A stretch of 34,828 bases of DNA, from contig JAOZQY010000040.1 of NCBI GenBank assembly GCA_029931975.1, positions 1-34,828 on the forward strand. Direction: 5' to 3'. Made by a program: the position numbers and the translations under genes. The notes beneath the pieces were generated by a model, which was not told the origin of the DNA, did no database searches, and was given only the letters and a program-made list of their open reading frames with translations. Shown here in pieces: positions 26,044 to 33,838 of this stretch (position 1 is the stretch's first letter; the number at the start of each line of letters is the position of its first letter). Source of the DNA: Bacteroidales bacterium (GTDB lineage: Bacteria > Bacteroidota > Bacteroidia > Bacteroidales > GCA-2748055).

Positions 26044-26405
26044 TTATAGCCTTTCGGCTATGGTGTGGAAATTTTCTACAGCACACGAGATGCGTACCGT
26101 AGTGATCAAATGGTCCAGCTTATTAAGCGCTTTAGTGCTCCAGCGTTTGATCATCAAGGAGTCCTTCTTCACATACTCAGCAGCCTGAGACCTAAAGTAT
26201 ACTGTGACATACAGGATGGTTCCTTGAATCTGGATCTGGATTGATAACAAGCAGAATGGAAAGTCTGGTCTGTTCAGTTCAATGTGAGAACTGCTTGCCA
26301 AAAGCGTATGTTCTTATTAAGTTTCTCCCAGATTGAATGTAAGTACGGTTCGATCCTGTCTTTATAATCAGGCTCCTCTACAAAAACCAATTCAAACCAT
26401 CAGAG
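26044..26405 (-). pseudogene. Broken unrecognised gene, internal frameshift
   Basis: A minus frame from about 26405 encodes FVEEPDYKDRIEPYLHSIWE and ends at FWQAVLTLN near 26281. In an adjacent frame the text continues naturally from NRPDFPFCLLSIQIQIQG to AVENFHTIAERL at 26044. Neither frame has an ATG at its start. The combined sequence reads like one protein interrupted by a frameshift near 26270-26300 and truncated at the 5' end at the rhodanese remnant. The family is not recognised. Confidence 0.5.
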
Positions 26406-26418
26406 CGGCTGTACATAG

Positions 26419-26526
26419 CAGGCCCTGGGTGGAGGAGCAGTAGAGGAAAGTAGCAATCAGCCCGCTCCGGATCTTCCCAAGATTGCTCCCCGACCCAAGA
26501 AGAAACGGGTAGAGGGAGGTTGTTAG
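26419..26526 (+). pseudogene. Remnant of the rhodanese gene 3' end
   Basis: 108 bases matching 19722-19829 without gaps. I count 8 base differences (about 93% identity): four changed codons are synonymous and three alter residues (Val to Glu, Ser to Asn, Asn to Asp). The reading frame, the basic tail and the terminal Gly-Gly-Cys-stop are all kept. Homology ends sharply upstream at 26419, where unrelated debris begins. The stop codon region overlaps the antitoxin stop on the other strand. Confidence 0.9.
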
Positions 26527-26891
26527 GAAGTGCCCAGGAGAATAGAGGCATCAATATCCAGTTTTTCATGCATCAGACGGGCCACCTTTAAGGTGGGATC
26601 TGATTTGCCTGACAAGTACTCACTGATACGTGGTGGACTCAGCCCCAGTAATTCGGCAAGCTCTTTCTGACTCAGATTCATCTCATACATTCTCTCCCTG
26701 ATCATTTCAACGAGAGTGGGCAATTCGATGGGGTGATGCTTTTCTTCGTATTCAGCAACCAGGAGTGATATAATTTCAAGCTCCACCATATTCTTATCAG
26801 TTATGGGCGTATCATTGCCCACAACTTTAAGAAGCTCTTCAATACGCTCCATAAGCCTTTCATACTGAATTTCAGTTTCTATCTCAACCAT
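26523..26891 (-). CDS. higA: HigA-type antitoxin with XRE helix-turn-helix
   Basis: 122 residues. The N-terminal part is an acidic helical region (about 1-60), and the C-terminal part is an XRE/Cro DNA-binding domain (MNLSQKELAELLGLSPPRIS, then EYLSGKSDPTLKVARLMHEKL). It follows the toxin gene by 5 bp. It should neutralise HigB and repress the operon. Its TAA stop is complementary to bases 26523-26525 of the rhodanese remnant, so the gene end lies exactly on a rearrangement junction. Confidence 0.87.
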   Translation of the reverse strand: MVEIETEIQYERLMERIEELLKVVGNDTPITDKNMVELEIISLLVAEYEEKHHPIELPTLVEMIRERMYEMNLSQKELAELLGLSPPRISEYLSGKSDPTLKVARLMHEKLDIDASILLGTS

Positions 26892-26896
26892 GATTG

Positions 26897-27190
26897 CTAT
26901 ATTTCTTTACAATTGATTTTGTCATAATCCGCATGGGTTCCAATATACCTGATATAGGCTAGCTGGGTACCGAAAATCAATAAGGCTACAAGCCTGTACT
27001 TATTTCCTTTAATATTAAAAATATATCTGTTATTTCCCGCGTAATCAACTCCCGGGAATACCCTTTTTAATTCATGTAAGCCTGCCGGCATATTCCGATC
27101 AAGCTTGTGATACCACGATCTAAGTGCAACACTGCTATCAGGATGCACCCGGATAAATTCTCGTATGTACTTGTATGAAATCACCCTCAT
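26897..27190 (-). CDS. higB: HigB-type mRNA interferase toxin
   Basis: 97 residues of the HigB/RelE-like fold. Diagnostic features are the GNNRYIFNIKGNKYRLVALL central strands and the C-terminal IRYIGTHADYDKI, typical of HigB toxins that cut mRNA at the ribosome. Toxin first, antitoxin second, is the standard hig order. The pair sits between the rhodanese remnant and comM. Confidence 0.9.
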   Translation of the reverse strand: MRVISYKYIREFIRVHPDSSVALRSWYHKLDRNMPAGLHELKRVFPGVDYAGNNRYIFNIKGNKYRLVALLIFGTQLAYIRYIGTHADYDKINCKEI

Positions 27191-27203
27191 ATTATTAGAA
27201 TTA

Positions 27204-27234
27204 CAAATCTAGCAACTTACTTTCATTTTTCAAA
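27204..27234 (-). promoter_or_regulatory. Promoter of the higBA operon
   Basis: On the minus strand TTTG (complement of 27231-27234) is followed after exactly 19 bases by TAGATTTG (complement of 27204-27211), an exact fit to the Bacteroidota TTTG-N19-TAnnTTTG consensus. The leader to the higB ATG is about 13 bases. The -33 box lies only a few bases from the end of comM. Confidence 0.65.
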
Positions 27235-27236
27235 AC

Positions 27237-28775
27237 TCAACCCGACCACCCATCCCGATCCAGGTTGCGATAATTAAGCGCTTCAGCCAAGTGAGAGGGA
27301 TGAATTTTTTCTGAGGCTTCCAGGTCTGCAATGGTACGTGCCACCTTCAGGATTCGGTCATAGGCCCTTGCCGAAAAGCCCAGTGTCTCCATGGCCTGCC
27401 TGATCATGGACATTCCTTCCCGATCCAGCTCACAATAACGATTCCTGAGGGAGCTTCCCATGCGGGCATTGCATGCTATCTGACCCTCAGCTTCAAAACG
27501 CTTTCCCTGAATCTCCCTGGCGCGGATAACCTGTTCCCGCATTGCAGCACTTCCCTCGGCATGACCTTTTTGAGATAACTGCCTGAATGGGACAGGAACC
27601 ACCTCCAGATGCATATCGATCCGGTCCAGCAAGGGTCCCGATATCCTGGAAAGGTATTGTTTGATGATGCCCGGCCCGCAACTGCATTCTTTTCCAGGAT
27701 GGTTATAATACCCACACGGACATGGATTCATAGCTGCCACCAGCATAAAATCCGAGGGGTAACGTACTCTGTATGCAGCCCTGCTGATATGGATCTCGCG
27801 ATCCTCCAGCGGCTGGCGCAAAACCTCAAGAACTCCCCTTTTAAACTCGGGCAGTTCATCCAAAAACAACACCCCGTTATGGGCCAGAGAAATCTCTCCG
27901 GGCTGAGGCGAACTACCTCCTCCGATCATAGCTATATTTGAACTGGAATGGTGGGGCATCCTGAAAGGCCTTTCTCTGATCAATCCATTTTCAGTAATCA
28001 CCCTGCCCGATACCGAATAAATGCGTGTGGTTTGCAATGATTCTTCAAGCGACAGGGGGGGCATAATAGTAGGTAGCCGGCGAGCCATCATGCTCTTTCC
28101 CGATCCAGGAGGGCCAACAAGTATAATATTATGGGAACCCGCGGCTGCAATCAGCATGGCCCTTTTCACCGCAGTCTGACCCTTCACCTCTGAAAAATCA
28201 ACACTGTATCTTTCATGCCCAGGCTTCAGAGTGCTTCCTGCAGCCACACAGTGTGCCTGAGCTACCGGCATACCATTCAGAAAAGATACAACTGCACTCA
28301 AATCCCTCACTGCCACCACCTCAATTCCATCCACAACAGAGGCCTCAGCTTCATTGCCCACAGGTACAATCACACCCTTAAACCCCTTCTCCCTGGCAAG
28401 CATTACCATAGGGAGCACTCCCTTAACTGGCACCACACTTCCGTCCAGCGACAGTTCGCCCAAAATCAGATAATCGCTCAGTCTTGTTTCACTCACCTGC
28501 CTGGTTGCCGCCATAATTCCTATGGCAAGGGGAAGATCATAGTGAGTCCCCTCTTTTCGGATATCAGCAGGTGAAAGATTAATCACCACCCTGAAACGTG
28601 GCCACTCAAAACCATTATTGGTCAATGCCGATTCCATACGTTGCTGACTTTCCCTGATGGCATGATCGGCCAGTCCAACAATAAAAAACCTGATCCCCTG
28701 GCTTACATGAACCTCGATGGAAATCTTAATGGCACCAATCCCCTGTACCGTACTGCTGAATGTCCTGATTAGCAT
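27237..28775 (-). CDS. comM: ComM/YifB-family Mg-chelatase-like AAA+ ATPase
   Basis: 512 residues, full length. An N-terminal Lon-like domain (about 1-170) precedes the AAA+ core with Walker A GPPGSGKS (221-228) and Walker B VLFLDELPEF (about 302-311). A Cys-rich insertion (NPCPCGYYNHPGKECSCGPG) lies in the ATPase part, and the C-terminal Mg_chelatase_C domain ends in [12 protein letters not shown]. ComM is a branch-migration helicase that helps integrate DNA during natural transformation. Its 3' end is duplicated at 19834-19942. comM is a known insertion site of resistance islands in Acinetobacter; here the island abuts its 3' end and leaves the gene intact. Confidence 0.95.
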   Translation of the reverse strand: MLIRTFSSTVQGIGAIKISIEVHVSQGIRFFIVGLADHAIRESQQRMESALTNNGFEWPRFRVVINLSPADIRKEGTHYDLPLAIGIMAATRQVSETRLSDYLILGELSLDGSVVPVKGVLPMVMLAREKGFKGVIVPVGNEAEASVVDGIEVVAVRDLSAVVSFLNGMPVAQAHCVAAGSTLKPGHERYSVDFSEVKGQTAVKRAMLIAAAGSHNIILVGPPGSGKSMMARRLPTIMPPLSLEESLQTTRIYSVSGRVITENGLIRERPFRMPHHSSSNIAMIGGGSSPQPGEISLAHNGVLFLDELPEFKRGVLEVLRQPLEDREIHISRAAYRVRYPSDFMLVAAMNPCPCGYYNHPGKECSCGPGIIKQYLSRISGPLLDRIDMHLEVVPVPFRQLSQKGHAEGSAAMREQVIRAREIQGKRFEAEGQIACNARMGSSLRNRYCELDREGMSMIRQAMETLGFSARAYDRILKVARTIADLEASEKIHPSHLAEALNYRNLDRDGWSG

Positions 28776-28913
28776 AGCTAGCTCTTTTCATTACTGGTTT
28801 ATGCCTCCAGTGCCCATCTGATCGTCGAAATTCTTTAAGATTTTCTTAAGCGGGGAAAGCTCATTTGAAAAAAAGTGTAACTTACTTTTCGTATCGAACC
28901 CAAAACTTAAACA

Positions 28914-30620
28914 ATGCGATTTGGCAACTTTCTGATCAGGATCCTGCTGACCAGGCCTCTGGGTATTTTAAAAAAACGCAGAAAACTATTGCTTCGCGGA
29001 CTCGCCGGCATGCTCATAGTTCTGCTCCTTAACTTCATTGCAGGCTGCTACTATTATAAAGTCTCCACTTCCTACCAGCCCCCTGCAGAGGAACTGGTCA
29101 AGTTGTCCGACCTGGACAAGAAATTTGTTGTCCACCTTTCCATGATAAACTACTACGTAGAAACGGTGATCTTTCATGAAGACTCCCTGGAATTAAAACT
29201 TGGAAGCACATACTTCCAGGAGGGTGATGATATTTCCCCTGTCATCCCAAACAAAGTAAAACGGTACAAGAAGAAAAGTAAAGACGCCCGCCTGCTAAAC
29301 GAAGTTCACCTCTATGTGAACCAGAAAAGAGAGTTAAGTGAAACCGAATGGATGGTTCCCAACAGCGCTGTGGAAAGACTCGATATATACAACCACTCCA
29401 CCAAACATACCACCACCTATTCCATCCTTTTTGGAATCGCCCTGATCCCTGTAGCTTATGTGGCAATTGTACTGCTGTTTTTGTTGGTGATGCTCCTCAC
29501 CGGGAACTCATGTCCATTTATCTATACCTGGAACGGAGAGGCTTATGAATTTGCGGGGGAAATTTACAGTGGCGCGGTCTATCCTCCCCTGGAGCGACAT
29601 GATTACCTCTTGCTGCCCGGATTGGTGGAAGAGAATGGTGAATACAAATTGAAGATTTCCAACCAGTTGGAGGAAGTACAACATACCAATCTGCTCGAAC
29701 TTATGGTATTCGATCATGGAGCAGACCAGGAGGTGCTGGTGGATAAGTACGGTGTTGGCCACTTACTATCTGAAGAGATCTTTCCGCATACAGCCACCAG
29801 CCTCAGCGGACTTGAGCTGCTGCCTGTTATTTTGAAAGATGACGACCTGGTATACCTTGGGAATGATCCATCCAAAGATCCGCCCCTGCTCGATGGAATT
29901 GAGCTCAGCTATCAGATTCCTTCAGGAACACAAACTGCGGACCTGGTAATAGGAGCCAAGAACAGCTACTGGCTCGATTTTGTATACCAGAACTTCCGGG
30001 AAATGCTGGGAGCCTCTTACAAGATGTGGATGAAGAAGCAACAGGATGGTGATCCCGGAAAAATGGAGAACTGGAGCCTCAGTCAGAATATCCCCCTTTC
30101 GGTCTACCTCTTTAAAAACGGCGAATGGGAGTTCTATGATTATTATAATACTGTAGGACCAATGGCCTTTAAAAAAGATATCCTGGAACTTGATCTGGCT
30201 GATATTGAAGAAGGACCCCTTCGAATCAAGCTGGAGACCGGATCCTATTTCTGGGAGATCGATTATGTGGGACTGAGCCTTGAGCAATCAGGCATAGGTG
30301 CGTCATCGGTCGTTCAGCTTACTAAAGCAATCGATGAGCATGGAAATAGTGTGGCCGGATCGCTTTTAAAAGACGATGCTCTTTACTATGTTCAAGCTGA
30401 AATAGGAAACGAAGCGGAACTGGTTTTTCCCGCGCCTGATCAAATGGGAGAGCGCACCCTCATCCTTCACAGCAAAGGTCATTATGAAATTCTCCAGGAC
30501 CCCAAAGGCACCCCCAGACTTAAGGCCCTGAAAGAGATACGAAAGAGCGGAAACTTTAATAAATATTCCAATGACCTAATGCAGGAGATGCTGGAAGAGC
30601 ATTTGTGGGCTCATGAGTAG
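28914..30620 (+). CDS. Lipobox-containing membrane protein, unknown function
   Basis: 568 residues. A basic N-terminus and hydrophobic segment end in a lipobox, FIAGC, with Cys45 as the possible lipidated residue. A second hydrophobic stretch at about 171-198 is followed directly by NSCPFIYTWNGEAYEFAGEI and a large beta-rich domain to about 520. The CPF.YTWNG pattern occurs in uncharacterised bacterial lipoproteins. It starts the right-hand operon, and its last 8 bases overlap the radical SAM gene, so it is likely part of that pathway. Function is not recognised. The unusually long N-region before the lipobox makes lipidation uncertain. Confidence 0.7.
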   Translation: MRFGNFLIRILLTRPLGILKKRRKLLLRGLAGMLIVLLLNFIAGCYYYKVSTSYQPPAEELVKLSDLDKKFVVHLSMINYYVETVIFHEDSLELKLGSTYFQEGDDISPVIPNKVKRYKKKSKDARLLNEVHLYVNQKRELSETEWMVPNSAVERLDIYNHSTKHTTTYSILFGIALIPVAYVAIVLLFLLVMLLTGNSCPFIYTWNGEAYEFAGEIYSGAVYPPLERHDYLLLPGLVEENGEYKLKISNQLEEVQHTNLLELMVFDHGADQEVLVDKYGVGHLLSEEIFPHTATSLSGLELLPVILKDDDLVYLGNDPSKDPPLLDGIELSYQIPSGTQTADLVIGAKNSYWLDFVYQNFREMLGASYKMWMKKQQDGDPGKMENWSLSQNIPLSVYLFKNGEWEFYDYYNTVGPMAFKKDILELDLADIEEGPLRIKLETGSYFWEIDYVGLSLEQSGIGASSVVQLTKAIDEHGNSVAGSLLKDDALYYVQAEIGNEAELVFPAPDQMGERTLILHSKGHYEILQDPKGTPRLKALKEIRKSGNFNKYSNDLMQEMLEEHLWAHE

Positions 30621-31758
30621 ACAGAGAAGTAACGCCCTGGTAACCGGCATGCCTGCAAGGTGGATCAAACTCAGAGCCGGACTTACCCTGCTAAGGATAT
30701 CCCCTTCGCTTAAAGCGCTCTTCCTGCTTCTCAGGCAGCGAAGGCGCTTACATGGTTATAAAAAGGATCATAAGATAGTACGTTCCGGAAACATGTACTA
30801 CTGGAGCATTTATACACCCGGTTTCCCATCAGAAGGGTTCAATGCCATGATTCAACAGGAAATCAAAAGAGCCTTCCAAGCTGATCCGGAAACCAAGGCC
30901 TTACAAACCCTTATCCTCTCCATATCGAGTCGGTGTGACTACCAATGTGAACATTGCTATGAGGGAAACAACCTGGGGAGCCGGGAGAAATTGCCCATAG
31001 CCAGCCTTGAAAAGATCCTCCGGGAAGCCATAGACCTCAATATCCCACACATTCAGATTGGAGGTGGTGAACCCATGCTCAGATTCCATGATCTGATCCG
31101 TTTACTGGAACTGGGAAAGGGACATATGGAATTCTGGCTTTCCACTTCGGGCTATGGACTCACCAGAGACAAAGCCCATGATCTGAAAGCTGCAGGTCTA
31201 AGCGGGGCCACCATCAGTCTTGATCACTGGGAGGCAGAGCATCACAATCGGTTCCGGAATCATCCGGAAGCCTTTAAATGGGCCACCGAAGCAGTTGAAA
31301 ACTGCAAAGCTGCTGGTATCATACCCAACCTCACACTCTGTGTCACTCACGAGATGGCCAATGAGGAGCACTTGATGAAGTATATGAATCTGGCCCGCAA
31401 CATGGGCGTTCCCTTTGTCAGATTTCTGGAAGCCCGGAAAGTGGGTAACTATGCAGGAAAGGATGTCCTGCTTACCAAAGAGGAACAGTCGGCACTGGTC
31501 CAATTCTATATGCTTATGAACGGATCGAAAAAGTACCGCTCCTATCCCATCATACAGTACCCCGGGTACCACCAGCGCAAACTGGGTTGTTACGGGGCGG
31601 GAAACCGCTATATTCATATCGATTCAGCAGGGAATTACCATAGCTGTCCCTTCTGCAGGGGGGCCGTTGGAAACATCAATGAAATGGAGTTAAAGGAAGG
31701 GATCCGCCATCTCCGCGAAAAAGGATGCCAGCTCTTTAAAACCAATCCGCATGCGTGA
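30613..31758 (+). CDS. Radical SAM enzyme with C-terminal cysteine cluster
   Basis: 381 residues. The SAM [4Fe-4S] motif is Cys108-x3-Cys112-x2-Cys115 (SSRCDYQCEHCYEGNN), followed by the IGGGEPML segment. C-terminal cysteines at 326, 345, 348 and 372 (GCYGAG, HSCPFCRGA, KGCQLF) suggest a SPASM or twitch-type auxiliary cluster. Positions 1-100 are basic and hydrophobic and not part of the core. It overlaps the genes on both sides (8 bases each), so it is translated with a phospholipid-type transferase. It may modify a lipid or lipid precursor; no peptide substrate gene is seen nearby. Confidence 0.85.
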   Translation: MSRQRSNALVTGMPARWIKLRAGLTLLRISPSLKALFLLLRQRRRLHGYKKDHKIVRSGNMYYWSIYTPGFPSEGFNAMIQQEIKRAFQADPETKALQTLILSISSRCDYQCEHCYEGNNLGSREKLPIASLEKILREAIDLNIPHIQIGGGEPMLRFHDLIRLLELGKGHMEFWLSTSGYGLTRDKAHDLKAAGLSGATISLDHWEAEHHNRFRNHPEAFKWATEAVENCKAAGIIPNLTLCVTHEMANEEHLMKYMNLARNMGVPFVRFLEARKVGNYAGKDVLLTKEEQSALVQFYMLMNGSKKYRSYPIIQYPGYHQRKLGCYGAGNRYIHIDSAGNYHSCPFCRGAVGNINEMELKEGIRHLREKGCQLFKTNPHA

Positions 31759-32353
31759 AATAGTCCTTCTGAAATACAGAATTCCGCTTAACATCCCCAA
31801 TATCCTCTCCCTCTACCGACTCTTTATGTTCCCGGTCATCTTCCTGATGATCATTCTGAAATTTGAGCTGGCATATGCCATCCTGGTGGTGATCAGTCTG
31901 AATACCGATGTCTGGGATGGATTCATTGCCCGCAGATTAAATCAAAAGACTGCCATCGGTGCCCGCATCGACTCTCTGGCCGATATTGGAGTGTATATCA
32001 CTGCTCTTATCGGTATCACCGTATTTAAGATTGATGAAATTGGTCCCGATGCCTGGTTGTATTACATTTTTGTGGCCAGCTATGTCATTACCCATCTCTC
32101 ACCCCTGATCAAATTCGGCAAGATCCAGAGTTTCCACCTCTGGTCCATCAAGCTGGGCGGCTACCTGCAGGGCTTCTTCTTCATCCTGCTATTTTTTGCA
32201 GGATATATCCCTGTCTACTTTTACCTGATGGTCAATATCAGCCTGCTGGCATTTATAGAAAGCCTGACCATCCAGATGATCCTTCCCGAAATGCGTTCCA
32301 ATGTGAAAGGACTCTACTGGGTATTAAAAGAGAGGAAAAAGCAAGATGCTTGA
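31751..32353 (+). CDS. CDP-alcohol phosphatidyltransferase
   Basis: 200 residues with about six membrane helices. The complete family signature is present: Asp53-x2-Asp56-Gly57-x2-Ala60-Arg61-x8-Gly70-x3-Asp74-x3-Asp78. Enzymes of this family transfer a phosphatidyl or similar group from a CDP-alcohol to glycerol phosphate, serine, inositol phosphate or another alcohol. The acceptor cannot be read from the sequence. It overlaps the radical SAM gene by 8 bases and the cdsA-like gene by 8 bases. Confidence 0.9.
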   Translation: MREIVLLKYRIPLNIPNILSLYRLFMFPVIFLMIILKFELAYAILVVISLNTDVWDGFIARRLNQKTAIGARIDSLADIGVYITALIGITVFKIDEIGPDAWLYYIFVASYVITHLSPLIKFGKIQSFHLWSIKLGGYLQGFFFILLFFAGYIPVYFYLMVNISLLAFIESLTIQMILPEMRSNVKGLYWVLKERKKQDA

Positions 32354-33071
32354 ATACCTCCTTCCCTACCTGCTCCTGATGGCCCATTTTGTCTCCGGTG
32401 CCTTTTGGATTATCCGGATCAACCGCAGATTAGAGTTGGCTGAGGGAAGGAAACAGTGGGCCAAGTTCGGGATATACCTGCTTTTGGTGAACCTGATCTG
32501 GTTCTGCCTGCTATGGGTCCCAGCGGTGTTTCCCTATATCGGGTGGATCGTGATATTGATGGCCGCTTTTGAGTGGTGGAAGGCACTAAAAAAGATAAAA
32601 GGCAGGGCCTGGTTGATTATTGCTTTTCTAATAGTTGCCGGAGGGTTCGCGGGATTCCTCTATATGGATCAAAATATCTTGCTATATGCATTTTTTGTTG
32701 TGGTTTTGTTTGATGGTTCCTGCCAGGTGGCAGGGCAGTTAATTGGTAAAAGACCCCTGCTTCCCAGAATCAGTCCACGTAAAACCATGGAAGGACTCAT
32801 CGGAGGTGCCCTGGTTACCCTGGCAACCAGCCTGGCTATCCGGAGAAGTTTCTCTCTTGATTGGGCAGAACTGATCATCACGACATGTGTAATCATGGCT
32901 GCAGCCTTTACAGGAGATTTGCTAGCATCGGCTGTCAAACGAAAGGCAAAAATAGAGACCTTTGGGGAAGTGATACCCGGGCATGGTGGCGTAATTGATC
33001 GCTTCGACAGCCTCATGATGACCGGAGCGCTCCTCTATCTGCTCACAAACATTCGGCATTGCTTAGGATGA
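32346..33071 (+). CDS. CdsA-like phosphatidate cytidylyltransferase
   Basis: 241 residues, several membrane helices. The CDP-diglyceride synthetase signature is in the C-terminal part: SAVKRKAKIETFGEVIPGHG followed by GVIDRFDS, with Glu in the place of the usual Asp after Lys-Ile. An upstream GKRPLLPRISPRKTMEG segment also fits. The enzyme makes a CDP-activated lipid from CTP and a phosphorylated lipid, giving the substrate of the preceding transferase. Codons overlap the kinase gene in ATGA. Confidence 0.88.
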   Translation: MLEYLLPYLLLMAHFVSGAFWIIRINRRLELAEGRKQWAKFGIYLLLVNLIWFCLLWVPAVFPYIGWIVILMAAFEWWKALKKIKGRAWLIIAFLIVAGGFAGFLYMDQNILLYAFFVVVLFDGSCQVAGQLIGKRPLLPRISPRKTMEGLIGGALVTLATSLAIRRSFSLDWAELIITTCVIMAAAFTGDLLASAVKRKAKIETFGEVIPGHGGVIDRFDSLMMTGALLYLLTNIRHCLG

Positions 33072-33748
33072 ATATAAATATCAAATATTACCTGCTTTAC
33101 GCGCTGGCCTACGGGATCGTCCTTTTGCTAGGTGAGGGGATCTTCAGGCTGCTGAAAAAAGGTCCATCCTGGTCGAGGAGTTTTGCACATTTATCGGCCG
33201 GATTAATTACCCTGCCCTTCCCCTGGATCTTTACCTCGCACTGGTGGGTCCTGGCTCTGTGCGTGCAATCTTGCCTGGTCCTCTGGGTAACACACAGACT
33301 GAAACTACTTCCTTCTCACCACGAGATAGCAGGGAGAAGTGCAGGCAGCTATCTCTTTTTTGCCTCCGTATATCTCTGTTTTTTGGTCTCCTCCCACACG
33401 GGATTGACTGAGTTATTTGTGGTACCCATGCTGGTATTGTCCTTTAGTGATGTGGCGGCTGCACTGGTCGGAAGAAGATTTAGGAATAGAAAAATCCAGA
33501 AGAAAAATCCAGCCACCAATCCCAGTAAGACCCTGGCCGGAAGTGCCGCTTTTTTCCTGACTACACTAGTAGTATTATTTCTTTCCTACTATTATTATAT
33601 CGGGTGGAACTTTGCTGGTTCTATCTCCATGACATTGCTGCTTGCACTAACCACCACCATCATTGAGGCCCATAGTCCCCATGGAACTGATAATTTTTCC
33701 ATTCCTTTTATCGTATTGGCTGTCATGTATATAGGCTTCCTTCTATAA
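33068..33748 (+). CDS. Phytol/dolichol-kinase-like integral membrane protein
   Basis: 226 residues from the ATG at 33068 (ATGA overlap with the previous stop); an upstream in-frame TTG at 33059 is less likely. About seven membrane helices. Features of the CTP-dependent polyprenol kinase family are visible: FAHLSAGLITLPFPWI at the start, a charged cytoplasmic segment SDVAAALVGRRFRNRK with NPSKTLAGSAAFF, and IEAHSPHGTDNFSIP near the end. Family members phosphorylate phytol, dolichol or diacylglycerol with CTP. As the last gene of the operon it could supply the phosphorylated lipid that the CdsA-like enzyme activates. Confidence 0.82.
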   Translation: MNINIKYYLLYALAYGIVLLLGEGIFRLLKKGPSWSRSFAHLSAGLITLPFPWIFTSHWWVLALCVQSCLVLWVTHRLKLLPSHHEIAGRSAGSYLFFASVYLCFLVSSHTGLTELFVVPMLVLSFSDVAAALVGRRFRNRKIQKKNPATNPSKTLAGSAAFFLTTLVVLFLSYYYYIGWNFAGSISMTLLLALTTTIIEAHSPHGTDNFSIPFIVLAVMYIGFLL

Positions 33749-33788
33749 TATTTTTACTGCTTTTTAAGTTGCTCTACTGTATTTATAG

Positions 33789-33819
33789 TTGCATTACTTA
33801 AATTTAAGTTGTATGTTTG
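33789..33819 (+). promoter_or_regulatory. Promoter of the blaI-like/M56 operon
   Basis: TATGTTTG at 33812-33819 is an exact TAnnTTTG -7 box; TTG at 33789-33791 with a 20-base spacer is a plausible -33 element. The blaI start codon is at 33839, giving a leader of about 13-20 bases. Confidence 0.55.
33796..33809. promoter_or_regulatory. Perfect 14-bp palindrome, candidate BlaI-type operator
   Basis: ACTTAAATTTAAGT is its own reverse complement and lies inside the promoter spacer, where a bound repressor would block RNA polymerase. A second small inverted repeat, TTGTT-AG-AACAA (33817-33828), overlaps the -7 box. BlaI/MecI repressors bind dyads in their own promoters, so autoregulation is likely by analogy. 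Confidence 0.5.
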
Positions 33820-33838
33820 TTAGAACAATATTTGTGCT

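Noticed and set aside
19722-26526. The 108-bp repeats as attachment sites of an integrative element
   Set aside because: They are coding tails of a host gene that differ by about 7%, and no integrase gene is present in the island, so site-specific att sites are not supported.
33059-33067. TTG at 33059 as start of the kinase-like gene
   Set aside because: The ATG at 33068 forms an ATGA overlap with the preceding stop, as at other junctions in this operon.
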